NCBI GenBank assembly: GCA_035637115.1
Contig: DASPXV010000059.1
Span: 1 to 64,000, forward strand
DNA from: JAICSD01 sp035637115
GTDB lineage: Bacteria; Acidobacteriota; Vicinamibacteria; Vicinamibacterales; 2-12-FULL-66-21
DNA: 64,000 bases
Direction of reading: 5' to 3'
Below are positions 7,455 through 15,736 of the stretch, piece by piece. A program made the translations under genes and the position numbers. The notes beneath the pieces are model-generated. The model saw nothing but the letters and a program-made list of their open reading frames with translations. It was not told where the DNA came from and ran no database searches. Position 1 is the stretch's first letter, and each line of letters opens with the position of its first letter.

Positions 7455-8591
7455 TCAGTGAATCTGCAACATGCGATCGAGCGCCAGCTTCGCCCATCGC
7501 TTCGTCTCATCGGGCACGATGATCTGGTTGTGAATCTGTCCCTCGACGAGCCCCTCGAGGATCCAGAGCAGGTGGTTCGGCGACACGCGGAACATTGTCG
7601 AGCACAGGCAGCCGAACGGATCGAGTGTGACCACCAGGCGATCCGGCGCGACCTGGTTGGCGAGACGGTTCACCAGGTGAATCTCGGTGGCCACGGCCCA
7701 GACCGATCCTTTCGGGCTCGCCTTCACGGTGTCGATGATCTTCTCCGTGGATCCACTCACGTCTGCGGCCTGGACGACGTCGAACGTGCACTCCGGGTGC
7801 GCGATCACTTTGCCTTCCGGGTACTTTTTCCGGAACGCGTCGATCTGCGCGACGGTAAACCGCGTGTGGACGGAACAGTGCCCCTTCCACAGGATTAATT
7901 TCGCGTCGCGCGCCTGCTCTGGAGTAAGACCTCCGCCGACTTCGTGCGGATCCCACACGACCATGTGATCGAGAGGCACGCCGAGCTTGTAGCCCGTGTT
8001 GCGTCCCAGGTGCTGGTCAGGGAGCATCATCAGCTTCTCGCCCCGTTGCCATGCCCACGACATGACCCCTGCTGCGTTCGTTGACGTGCAGACGACGCCC
8101 CCGTGCTCGCCGACGAACGCCTTTATCGCAGCGGAGGAATTGATGTAGGTGACGGGAACGATCGTGCTGACGTCCACGCCCATCTCGGCGAGCTCGCGCC
8201 AGGCGACTTCGAGTTGATCCTCCGCCGCCATGTCGGCCATCGAGCATCCCGCCGCGAGGTCGGGCAGCACGACTTTCTGGTGCGCTCCGCGCAGGATGTC
8301 GGCGCTCTCCGCCATGAAATGAACGCCGCAGAACACGATGTACTCCGCGGTGCCGCGGCTCGCCGCCGCACGCGCGAGCTTCAGCGAGTCGCCGATGAAG
8401 TCGGCGAACTTGATTACCTCGTCGCGCTGATAGTGATGACCGAGGATGACGAGCCGCTCGCCGAGCGCGCGCTTCGCGGCGGCGATGCGCGCATCCATCT
8501 CATCATCGGAAAGACGCAGGTATCGATCGGGCAGCGGCTGGCGCTCGCCAATGCTTTCCTTCTCAACCTGGTTCAGAAGCTTGATATCCAT
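7455..8591 (-). CDS. nadA: Quinolinate synthase A
   Basis: Condenses iminoaspartate with dihydroxyacetone phosphate to quinolinate in NAD synthesis, using a 4Fe-4S cluster. The 378-residue length fits the long NadA type. Cluster Cys candidates sit in FCGVHFMAES, HPECTFDV and FGCLCSTMFR; the LGHHYQRDE segment near residue 50 and CTSTNAAG near residue 165 are family marks. nadB and nadC are not in this window. It lies 9 nt downstream of mqnE and 10 nt upstream of sodA. Confidence 0.96.
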   Translation of the reverse strand: MDIKLLNQVEKESIGERQPLPDRYLRLSDDEMDARIAAAKRALGERLVILGHHYQRDEVIKFADFIGDSLKLARAAASRGTAEYIVFCGVHFMAESADILRGAHQKVVLPDLAAGCSMADMAAEDQLEVAWRELAEMGVDVSTIVPVTYINSSAAIKAFVGEHGGVVCTSTNAAGVMSWAWQRGEKLMMLPDQHLGRNTGYKLGVPLDHMVVWDPHEVGGGLTPEQARDAKLILWKGHCSVHTRFTVAQIDAFRKKYPEGKVIAHPECTFDVVQAADVSGSTEKIIDTVKASPKGSVWAVATEIHLVNRLANQVAPDRLVVTLDPFGCLCSTMFRVSPNHLLWILEGLVEGQIHNQIIVPDETKRWAKLALDRMLQIH

Positions 8592-8600
8592 AACGATGGG

Positions 8601-9734
8601 CTACGAGGCCCGCTGTGCTATAGCGTGCAAATCCGCGTCCGGCCCCGTAATCACGTTGTACAGCGTATCGCGCTCGTACGGCTCGCGGCCTGCCGCACGG
8701 ATGAGCCGGCGAATCACGCTGGTTGTCATGCCCTCGGGCGTCTTGGAGCCGGCCATGTGGTAAATCTGCTCTTCCTGGACGGTCCCGTCGAGGTCGTCCG
8801 CACCAAACCACAGCGCGATCTGGGCCGTTTCAACTCCAGTGGCAATCCAGAACGCCTTGATGTGCGGAACATTGTCGAGCATCAAGCGCGAGACGGCGTG
8901 TACGCGAAGCGTTTCGATCGAGCTCGGCGCCGGAAGCTTCCGCATCTGGTTGTTGTCGGGATGAAACGCGAGCGGGATGAACGCCTGCAGCCCGCCGGTG
9001 TCGTCCTGCAGCGCGCGCGTGCGCAGCATGTGATCCACGCGCTCCTCAGGCGTCTCGATGTGCCCGTACAGCATCGTGATATTCGTGCGCAGTCCGAGGC
9101 GATGCGCGAGCCGGTGAATCGACAGGTACCGATCCGCGCCGCACTTGTCGTCGCAGATCTTCTTCCTCACGCGCTCGGCAAAAATCTCCGCCCCGCCGCC
9201 CGGCAATGAATCGAGTCCGGCTTCGTGCAGCTCGCGCAACACCTGCTCGTCGGTCCGCCCGTAGATGTCCGCGAAGAACGCGATCTCCACGGCGGTGAAA
9301 CACTTCAAGTGAATCTCGGGGCGGATCCGCTTGAAGCCGCGGAGCATGTCCGTGTAGTAGGAGAACGGCAGGTCCGGGTGCAGCCCGTTGACGACGTGGA
9401 CTTCCGTCAGCGCCTGGCCGGCGCGCTGCCGCAGCTTGTCCCACGTCTGCTCGAGCGACAACGTGTAGGAGCCTGGATCGCCCGGACGCAGCCGCGCGAA
9501 CGAGCAGAACAGGCAACTCGCCACGCACACGTTCGTCGCTTCTAGACGGATGTTGAAATTGTAGTACGTGCGCGCGCCGTGCCGCTTCTCACGCTCGCGG
9601 TTCGCGAGCCAGCCGAGCGCCAGCGTGTCCGGGCATGCAAACAGGGCTACGCCGTCCTCAAACGACAGGCGTTCCCCGCCGTCGAGCTTGTCGACGATGT
9701 TGCCGAGTCCGGCCGACTGAACCCTCTTCAGCAC
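8601..9734 (-). CDS. mqnE: Aminofutalosine synthase (radical SAM)
   Basis: Radical SAM enzyme of the futalosine route to menaquinone. The cluster motif is CVASCLFC (CxxxCxxC) near residue 72, preceded by YNFNIRLEATN; later marks are HVVNGLHPDLP, DSLPGGGAEIF and FIPLAFHP. The C-terminal GADDLDGTVQEE is typical of the MqnE/MqnC pair; the overall pattern fits MqnE better, though MqnC cannot be fully excluded. The start is a GTG at 9734 preceded by a long purine-rich leader. Together with mqnD at 15.7-16.6 kb and menG at 34.7 kb it indicates futalosine-type menaquinone synthesis. Confidence 0.88.
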   Translation of the reverse strand: MLKRVQSAGLGNIVDKLDGGERLSFEDGVALFACPDTLALGWLANREREKRHGARTYYNFNIRLEATNVCVASCLFCSFARLRPGDPGSYTLSLEQTWDKLRQRAGQALTEVHVVNGLHPDLPFSYYTDMLRGFKRIRPEIHLKCFTAVEIAFFADIYGRTDEQVLRELHEAGLDSLPGGGAEIFAERVRKKICDDKCGADRYLSIHRLAHRLGLRTNITMLYGHIETPEERVDHMLRTRALQDDTGGLQAFIPLAFHPDNNQMRKLPAPSSIETLRVHAVSRLMLDNVPHIKAFWIATGVETAQIALWFGADDLDGTVQEEQIYHMAGSKTPEGMTTSVIRRLIRAAGREPYERDTLYNVITGPDADLHAIAQRAS

Positions 9735-9866
9735 TTCGTTCTTCCGCCCCCTTCCGTTTTCTTTCGTCTTTCTTCCGTCTTCTTTCCTTCTTTCGTCTTT
9801 CTTCCGTCTTCTTTCGTCTTTCGTCCGTCTTCTTTCTTCGGTCTTCCTGCTTCCGTCTGACCTTCT
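9735..9866. repeat. Strand-asymmetric pyrimidine tract between mqnE and the B12 riboswitch
   Basis: About 130 bases made almost only of C and T with scattered G on the plus strand, built from irregular CTTTC, CTTCC and GTCTT words. Read as mqnE leader it is a purine-rich GAAAG/GGAAG tract. It shows no coding signature. Confidence 0.8.
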
Positions 9867-9868
9867 AG

Positions 9869-9874
9869 TATAAT
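9869..9874 (+). promoter_or_regulatory. -10 element of the btu operon promoter
   Basis: TATAAT at 9869-9874 directly after the pyrimidine tract and about 10 nt before the riboswitch begins. No good -35 TTGACA is visible at the expected distance (9846-9851 reads CCTGCT), so the promoter may rely on other elements. Confidence 0.5.
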
Positions 9875-9882
9875 CGGCGGTC

Positions 9883-10080
9883 TTAGTGGCAGACGACCGC
9901 GTCTGCCGACCGGGTGGTCACGCGAAGTGGGTGCGAAGCCCACGCGGTGCCGCCACTGTAAGCGGGGAGCCTCCCCTCAACGAGCCACTATTCGCGGAGA
10001 GCGGATGGGAAGGCGAGGAAAGGCGACGATCCGCGAGCCAGGATACCTGGCCGCCCGGGCTTATCAACCGACCAACGGCG
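9883..10080 (+). promoter_or_regulatory. Cobalamin (AdoCbl-type) riboswitch
   Basis: Conserved parts are visible: the core GCCACTGTAAGCGGGGAG at 9952 onward, flanked by the paired CACGCGAAGTGGGTGCGAAGCC region upstream, and the B12 box GAGCCAGGATACCTGGC at 10035-10051. It ends about 25 nt before the Shine-Dalgarno of the btuB-like gene, so B12 binding probably hides the ribosome binding site and turns off uptake. The downstream genes are all B12 transport genes, which fits. Confidence 0.93.
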
Positions 10081-10106
10081 CGTGAGCACGCCGTAAGGAG
10101 GCCCGA

Positions 10107-12287
10107 GTGCTGTCGTTCTCCGTCCTGCTGTTCTCCCTTTCCCTTTCCCTTTCCCTTTCCAGTCCAGTCACCGGCGTCGTCGTCGATCCTTCGGGACGGC
10201 CGATTCCGCGTGCGTCGATCGCGATCACCGCGGCGGACGGCTCGCCGGCTGGATCGATTTTCACCGACGCCAACGGCGGCTTCCGCGTGGACGATGCGCC
10301 GGACGGCTGTCGGCTCCATGCATCGCTGACGGGGTTTCAAGCGTCGACGACTGAGTGCGATGCGAGCGCCCCGGTGAAGATCACCCTCGCGCTCGCGCCC
10401 GTCACTGAATCTATCGTCGTGTCGGCAACGCGCACCGAAGCGCCCGCGAGCCAGGTCGCGTCTGCCGTGACGGTATTCGATGCGGCGGAGATCGAGCGCA
10501 GGCAGGAACCTCAGCTCGCCGACCTCCTGCGGCAGTCGCCGGGCGTCACGGTCGTGCGCAGCGGGGCGCCGGGATCGGTGACCTCGCTGTTCGTGCGCGC
10601 CGGCGAGAGCAACTACACGAAGGTGCTGCTCGACGGCGTTCCGTTGAACGAACCCGGCGGCGCGTTCAACATGAGCAACATCACGACGGAGAATCTCGAG
10701 CGTGTGGAATTCGTCCGCGGCGCGAACTCGGCGCTCTACGGATCGGATGCGATGACCGGGGTGGTGCAGTTGTTCACGCGTCGCGGTACAACGCTCCGCC
10801 CGGACGGACGCGTGAGCTTCGAGGGCGGAAGCTTCTCGACCGCGCGGGTATCAGCCGGCGTGTCGGGCAAGGCGCAGCGCATAGACTACTCGGCGGACGT
10901 CGCGGGATTGACAACGGACAACGAGGTGCCGAATAACGAGTTCCGGAACCTGACTCTGTCTGGATCCGCGGGGGCGTCGCTCGCACGCGGCTCGACGCTG
11001 CGATTCATCGGCCGTGCGGAACAGGGGAAGACCGGCGTGCCCGGCCAGACGGCATTCGGTCGCGCGGACATGGATGCCTTTTTCCGGCGGCACGACGGGA
11101 TCTTCGGCCTGTCGTTCGACCAGGCGGTCGGGCCATTGCAGCAGCACGCGTCGTACGGGCTTGCCATCTCGCACCAGAGGTCGGCGGATCTGTTAGTCGA
11201 TCCGTCCTCCACGCCGGCGTTCGAAGGGCGGACGGCGCCGTTCGCGTTTCCCGATTTCACCTACGACAGCCGCACTGATCTGCGGCGCCGCCACGCAAGC
11301 TACCAGGTCGATGGCACGGTCGCTACGCACAGTGCCGGCACGCACGTCGAGACCGCACTCGTGGACTGGGACGGTGAGCGCGCGGATCTGCGCGACGCGC
11401 TGGCCGGGACGACGGTCCCGGCGTCGCGCGACAACGTCGGCGTGATGCTGCAGCACCAGGCGCTGTGGTCGCGGCTGTTCGTGACAGCCGGCGTGCGCTT
11501 CGAGCACAACGACAGCTTCGGCAACACGACCGTTCCGCGCGTTTCGGCCGCGTGGTTCCTCCGTACCGGCGGTTCTTCGCTCGGCGCGACTCGTCTGACT
11601 GCGAGTGCAGGACGCGGAATCAAGGAACCGACGGTGCTGCAGTCGTTCAGTCCATCCCCTTACTTTCAGGGAAATCCCGATCTCCTGCCCGAGCGCACCC
11701 GCGCGGTTGACGTCGGCATCGAACAGCGGCTCGCGGCCGACCGGGTCCGAGTGAATTTCAGCTGGTTCGACAATAGATACCGCGACATCATTTCGTTGAA
11801 GACGGACTCCGAAACGTTCTTCTCGCAATATTTCAACATCGGTCTTACATCCGCGCGCGGCGCAGAGCTGAGCGGCGACGTCGCGCTGCCTTCCGGCTTG
11901 CGGGCGAAGGCCGGCTACACGTTCACCGGCTCCGAGATCCTCGAAAGCACGTCCGACAGCGCGGTATTCAAAGAGGGCAACTGGGCGTTCCGCCGTCCGC
12001 GCCACTCCGGTTTCATCGGACTTGCGTGGAACGGCTCGCGCGCCTCGCTCGACCTGTCGGGATCGATCGTCGGCCGTCGCGTCGACAGCGATTTTTCGGC
12101 GCTGGAACCGGCGATCCTCGAGAACGACGGCTACGGCCTGTGGGACGTTCGCGGGTCGTTCCGCCTGACACGCACGCTTTCTGTGACTGGCGCGATCGAC
12201 AACCTGGCGGATAGCGATCACATGGAGCCGCTCGGATACCCGGTCCTCGGCCGCGCGCTTCGCGCCGGCCTGCGCGCCAGGTTCTGA
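10107..12287 (+). CDS. btuB: TonB-dependent receptor, vitamin B12 uptake (BtuB-like)
   Basis: Outer-membrane receptor that would bring cobalamin into the periplasm. GTG start with TAAGGAGG 5 nt upstream. The signal peptide contains a run of Ser-Leu repeats encoded by CCCTTT units. Residues 20-95 form a carboxypeptidase-regulatory-like (CNA-B type) extension (VTGVVVDPSGRPIPRASI), followed by the TonB box and plug (VVSATRTEAPASQ, LLRQSPGVTVVRSG, LLDGVPLNEPGG, LERVEFVRGANSALYG) and a 22-strand-type barrel ending in RALRAGLRARF with terminal Phe. First gene under the cobalamin riboswitch; substrate assignment rests on that and on the btuCDF neighbours. Confidence 0.92.
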   Translation: MLSFSVLLFSLSLSLSLSSPVTGVVVDPSGRPIPRASIAITAADGSPAGSIFTDANGGFRVDDAPDGCRLHASLTGFQASTTECDASAPVKITLALAPVTESIVVSATRTEAPASQVASAVTVFDAAEIERRQEPQLADLLRQSPGVTVVRSGAPGSVTSLFVRAGESNYTKVLLDGVPLNEPGGAFNMSNITTENLERVEFVRGANSALYGSDAMTGVVQLFTRRGTTLRPDGRVSFEGGSFSTARVSAGVSGKAQRIDYSADVAGLTTDNEVPNNEFRNLTLSGSAGASLARGSTLRFIGRAEQGKTGVPGQTAFGRADMDAFFRRHDGIFGLSFDQAVGPLQQHASYGLAISHQRSADLLVDPSSTPAFEGRTAPFAFPDFTYDSRTDLRRRHASYQVDGTVATHSAGTHVETALVDWDGERADLRDALAGTTVPASRDNVGVMLQHQALWSRLFVTAGVRFEHNDSFGNTTVPRVSAAWFLRTGGSSLGATRLTASAGRGIKEPTVLQSFSPSPYFQGNPDLLPERTRAVDVGIEQRLAADRVRVNFSWFDNRYRDIISLKTDSETFFSQYFNIGLTSARGAELSGDVALPSGLRAKAGYTFTGSEILESTSDSAVFKEGNWAFRRPRHSGFIGLAWNGSRASLDLSGSIVGRRVDSDFSALEPAILENDGYGLWDVRGSFRLTRTLSVTGAIDNLADSDHMEPLGYPVLGRALRAGLRARF
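10135..10158 (+). repeat. CCCTTT hexanucleotide repeat inside the btuB signal peptide
   Basis: Four perfect CCCTTT units, encoding alternating Ser and Leu. A change in unit number would keep the reading frame but change signal-peptide length by two residues per unit. Confidence 0.85.
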
Positions 12288-12289
12288 AC

Positions 12290-13189
12290 GTGCTTTCCGC
12301 CGCCGGCGTCTGGTTCGGTTACGTCGAGGAGAAGCCCGTGCTCCGCGGCGTGACGATCTCTGTGCCGCGCGGCGGTCTCGTCGGGATCCTCGGTCCGAAC
12401 GGCTCCGGCAAGACGACACTTCTGCGCCTGCTGGCAGGCACGCGACATCCGCAACGGGGCGTCGTCACGCTTGACGGCGCTCCGCTGTCCGGATTGTCGC
12501 GCGGCGCGCTGGCGAGGCGCATGGCCGTCGTTCCGCAGGAAACGCAGCTGGCCTTTGATTACACCGTCGCTGAAGTCGCGATGATGGGGCGCTACGCGCA
12601 CCTGGGTCCGTTTGAAATCGAGGGACCGTCCGACATTGCCGTTGTCGACGAGACGCTCGCGTCGACCGGGACGCTGCACCTGAAAGATCGCCCTTTCGCG
12701 ACGCTCAGCGGAGGGGAGAAGCAGCGGGTCGTCATCGCGACGGCCCTCGCTCAAGTCTTCCGCGTCTCGTCGTCCTTGCGCCTAAAGGCGGAAGCTACAC
12801 CCCCTGACCCGACCGGAGCTACGCACCCTGACCCTTGTAGCTTCCGGCTTCAGCCGGAAGATGCAGCAGGCTACCTGCTGCTGGACGAACCGACGGCGTC
12901 GCTCGACCTTGGCTACCAGCTCGAGGTTGCGGCGCTGCTGAAGCGGCTGCACGAGGAGCGTGGCGTGGCGATCGTGATCTCCACGCACGATCTCGCGCTC
13001 GCCGGGTCGCTGTGCGAGCGCGTGCTGCTGATCCGGGACGGCGAGGTCGTCGCCGAAGGCACGGCGGACGAGGCGCTGACACCGGCGAACGTCCGCAAGG
13101 TGTACGGCGTCGATGTGGACATCGTGCGTCATGCATCCGGACGACGCGTGCTCGTGCCGACCGGCCGCAGCGAACCAGGATCCGCGTGA
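12290..13189 (+). CDS. btuD: Cobalamin ABC transporter ATP-binding protein with a repeat-derived insertion
   Basis: ATPase subunit of the B12 importer. Walker A GPNGSGKT near residue 38, Q-loop PQETQLAFDYT, signature LSGGEKQRV near residue 141, Walker B YLLLDEPTASLD, and H-loop STHDLALA. The odd feature lies between signature and Walker B: about 38 extra residues (starting FRVSSSLRLKAEAT and ending CSFRLQPEDAAG) encoded by two REP-like elements in opposite orientation. Relatives have only a few residues there, which explains the 299-residue length. The frame stays open, so the protein may still work. GTG start 2 nt after btuB; its stop overlaps the btuC GTG. Confidence 0.9.
   Translation: MLSAAGVWFGYVEEKPVLRGVTISVPRGGLVGILGPNGSGKTTLLRLLAGTRHPQRGVVTLDGAPLSGLSRGALARRMAVVPQETQLAFDYTVAEVAMMGRYAHLGPFEIEGPSDIAVVDETLASTGTLHLKDRPFATLSGGEKQRVVIATALAQVFRVSSSLRLKAEATPPDPTGATHPDPCSFRLQPEDAAGYLLLDEPTASLDLGYQLEVAALLKRLHEERGVAIVISTHDLALAGSLCERVLLIRDGEVVAEGTADEALTPANVRKVYGVDVDIVRHASGRRVLVPTGRSEPGSA
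12772..12861. repeat. Two inverted REP-like elements inside btuD
   Basis: A copy with a degenerate left arm ending GGCGGAAGCTACA (12787-12799), then a spacer with two CCTGACCC words, then an opposite-orientation copy TGTAGCTTCCGG-CTTCA-CCGGAAG (12837-12860). The two together insert in frame with no stop codon. Confidence 0.8.
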
Positions 13190-14187
13190 GCCTGCAGCGC
13201 CGCTTCGTCAGGACGGTGCTCGGATTCGGCGCGCTGACGTTCGTGACCCTCTTGCTCGCGCCGCTCGTCGGGCCGACGCCAATCGACATCCGGCGCGTGT
13301 TCGACTTCTCCATTCCGTTCGCCGACAACACGGACGCGCAGATCTTCTTCATCGCGCGGCTGCCGCGCACGCTGGCAGGCGCAACGGTGGGAGCCCTCTT
13401 CGCCGCGGCCGGTGTCGTGTTCCAGGGCTTGCTGCGAAACGCGCTTGCGACGCCGTTTACGCTGGGCGTATCGACGGGCGCCGCGCTCGGCGCCGTGCTG
13501 GCGATCTCGTTCAACTGGTCGATCGCGGTCCTGGGAATTTCCGCAGTCCCGGTCGCGGCATTCGCCGGATCGCTCGCGGCGGTCGCCATCGTCTACGCGC
13601 TCGCGCAGGCGCGTCACCGCGGGCTGTCGACGACGGTGCTGCTGCTCGCGGGAGTGACGATGAACGCGTTCTTTTCCGCGATGATCCTGTTCGTCCAGTA
13701 CTTCGCCAGCTTTGCGGACGTGTACAGGACGCTGCGGTGGCTGATGGGCGATCTCGACATCAGCAGCTACCAGCCGCTGGTGGCGTCGGTACCTGCAATC
13801 GCCATCGCGTTCGCGGTGTTTGCGTGGCTGGCGCGCCCGCTGAACCTGCTCTCGCTCGGACCGGAGAGTGCCGATTCGCGCGGCCTCGACGTCACGCGCG
13901 CGCAGCGGGCGGCATTCCTGAGCGCCTCTCTCGCAACGGGGGCCGCGGTGACGATCGGCGGACCGATCGGGTTCATCGGGATCATCATTCCGCACCTCGT
14001 GCGGCTGCTCGTGGGACCGGATCACCGTCTGGTGCTGCCCGCGGCCGCGCTGTTCGGCGCGGCATTCCTCGTCGCCTGCGACGTCGTCGCGCGAACAATC
14101 TTCGCGCCGGTCGAGTTGCCCGTCGGCATCATCACGGCAATGATCGGTGGACCGTTCTTTTTATGGCTACTTATAAGAAGGCGTTAG
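13186..14187 (+). CDS. btuC: Cobalamin ABC transporter permease
   Basis: FecCD/BtuC-family permease of about 333 residues with some 9-10 hydrophobic segments. Family marks are RLPRTLAGATVGALFAAAGVV, the GVSTGAALGA loop, LLAGV, and the GPIGFIGIIIPHLVRLLVGPDHR segment that contacts the ATPase. The GTG at 13186 overlaps the btuD stop (GTGA); the longer upstream frame overlaps btuD and is not used. The btuF start lies inside its last 25 bases. Confidence 0.93.
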   Translation: MSLQRRFVRTVLGFGALTFVTLLLAPLVGPTPIDIRRVFDFSIPFADNTDAQIFFIARLPRTLAGATVGALFAAAGVVFQGLLRNALATPFTLGVSTGAALGAVLAISFNWSIAVLGISAVPVAAFAGSLAAVAIVYALAQARHRGLSTTVLLLAGVTMNAFFSAMILFVQYFASFADVYRTLRWLMGDLDISSYQPLVASVPAIAIAFAVFAWLARPLNLLSLGPESADSRGLDVTRAQRAAFLSASLATGAAVTIGGPIGFIGIIIPHLVRLLVGPDHRLVLPAAALFGAAFLVACDVVARTIFAPVELPVGIITAMIGGPFFLWLLIRRR

Positions 14188-15068
14188 TTCCGTTCCTTGC
14201 CGCGGCTCTGTTGTGCCTCGTTGCGGCCACTCGCGCGGTTTCCACATTTCCAAATTCCGAGATTCCCAAATCCCCCCCGAGCCGGATCATCTCCCTCGTG
14301 CCCGCGGTAACCGAGATGCTCTACGCAATTGGTGCGGGGCCTCGCGTCGTTGCGGTCAGCAGCTACGATACGTATCCGCCCGAGGTGAAGAAGTTGCCCA
14401 CCGTGGGCGCGCTGCTCGACCCCAACGTGGAACGGATCCTGTCGCTGAAACCGGACCTGGTCGTCGTGTACGGCAGCCAGGATGACTTGAAGCAACAGCT
14501 CTCCAAGGCGGGCGTGGGCATCTTCGATTACCGGCATGCCGGACTGCCCGATGTCACCGCCACGATTCGCGCGCTCGGCGACAGGACCGGCGACGCGGCG
14601 CGTGCCAGGGACCTCGCGTCAGCGATTGAGCGAGGGCTGGATGCGATCCGCGCCCGAGTCAAAGATCGGCCCCGGCCGCGCACTCTGCTCGTCTTCGGTC
14701 GCGAGCGACTCAGCCTCCGCGGAATCTACGCGAGCGGGGGAATCGGATTCCTCGACGACATGCTGGCGGTGGCGGGGGGCACGAACGTCTTTGCCGACAT
14801 GAAGCTCCAGGCCGTGCAGGCAAGCACGGAGCAGATCCTCGCGTCACGTCCGGAGGTCATCCTGGAAACACGCGCCGCGAACAGCGCGTTTCCTGCCGGC
14901 GAACGACAGGCCGAGCTGAGCGTCTGGAAGGCGCTCGCCTCGGTGCCCGCGGTCCGCAACGGCCGCTTGCACTTCCTCTTCGACGACCGCATCGTCATTC
15001 CCGGGCCGCGCATAGTTGAAGGAACGACCGCCATGGCGCGGGCGCTGCACCCGGAGGTCTTCCAGTGA
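14163..15068 (+). CDS. btuF: Cobalamin-binding periplasmic protein
   Basis: Helical-backbone substrate-binding protein of the B12 importer, 301 residues. N-terminal signal peptide (ALVPFLAAALLCLVAAT), then RIISLVPAVTEMLYAIGAG, which is the canonical BtuF opening, then VVAVSSYDTYPPEV and LKPDLVVVYG. The ATG at 14163 lies inside btuC. Residues just after the signal peptide (STFPNSEIPKSPP) are encoded by a short imperfect repeat (ATTTCCAAAT, ATTCCCAAAT) like those in intergenic regions, so the linker looks repeat-derived. The gene overlaps the next one by 4 nt. Confidence 0.9.
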   Translation: MATYKKALVPFLAAALLCLVAATRAVSTFPNSEIPKSPPSRIISLVPAVTEMLYAIGAGPRVVAVSSYDTYPPEVKKLPTVGALLDPNVERILSLKPDLVVVYGSQDDLKQQLSKAGVGIFDYRHAGLPDVTATIRALGDRTGDAARARDLASAIERGLDAIRARVKDRPRPRTLLVFGRERLSLRGIYASGGIGFLDDMLAVAGGTNVFADMKLQAVQASTEQILASRPEVILETRAANSAFPAGERQAELSVWKALASVPAVRNGRLHFLFDDRIVIPGPRIVEGTTAMARALHPEVFQ

Positions 15069-15730
15069 AGATTCTGTTGTCATGGAGCAGCGGCAAGGAC
15101 AGCGCGTGGGCGCTCCACGTGCTGCGCCGCGACGGCATCGGCGAGGTCGGCGGCCTGCTGACGTCGCTGAACGAAAGCGCCGGGCGCGTGTCGATGCACG
15201 GTGTGCGCGAAGAGGTCCTGCGCGCGCAGGCGGCCGCGGCGGGGCTGCCGCTGTTCACGATTCCGCTGCCTTGGCCGTGCACGAATGAAATCTACGAGCA
15301 GCGGCTGCGCGGTGCGGTCGAGCGTGCCGTAGCGGACGGTTTCACCCACGTCGCCTTCGGCGATCTGTTTCTGGAAGACGTGCGGAAGTATCGCGAGGAC
15401 CGTCTCGAAGGGACGGGACTCGCTCCGCTGTTTCCTTTATGGGGACAACCGACACCCGTGCTTGCGCGCGAGATGATGGCAGGCGGGCTGAAAGCACGGA
15501 TCTCCACGCTCGATCCGCGTGTCATGCCGCGCGAGCTGATCGGCGCGGAGTTCGACGAGTCGCTGCTGGAGAGACTGCCGGCGACAGTCGATCCATGCGC
15601 GGAGCGCGGCGAGTTTCACACGTGCGCGACGGCGGGACCGATGTTCTCCCGGCCGATTGACGTCACGACCGGTGAAATCGTGGAGCGTGAGGGATTCGTC
15701 TACGGGGACCTGGTGCTCGCGGAGCCCTGA
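15065..15730 (+). CDS. DUF71/COG2102 PP-loop ATPase, B12-salvage type
   Basis: PP-loop adenylating enzyme: SSGKDSAWALH at the N-terminus is the ATP-binding loop, VAFGDLFLEDVRKYRE is a DUF71 mark, and the C-terminal ERGEFHTC closes the family. The eukaryotic and archaeal relative (Dph6) amidates diphthine, but bacteria lack diphthamide. Comparative genomics has proposed a separate DUF71 branch for B12 salvage, and this gene overlaps btuF by 4 nt at the end of a riboswitch-controlled B12 operon, which supports that branch. The exact reaction is unproven. Confidence 0.85.
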   Translation: MKILLSWSSGKDSAWALHVLRRDGIGEVGGLLTSLNESAGRVSMHGVREEVLRAQAAAAGLPLFTIPLPWPCTNEIYEQRLRGAVERAVADGFTHVAFGDLFLEDVRKYREDRLEGTGLAPLFPLWGQPTPVLAREMMAGGLKARISTLDPRVMPRELIGAEFDESLLERLPATVDPCAERGEFHTCATAGPMFSRPIDVTTGEIVEREGFVYGDLVLAEP

Positions 15731-15736
15731 TCGTCG

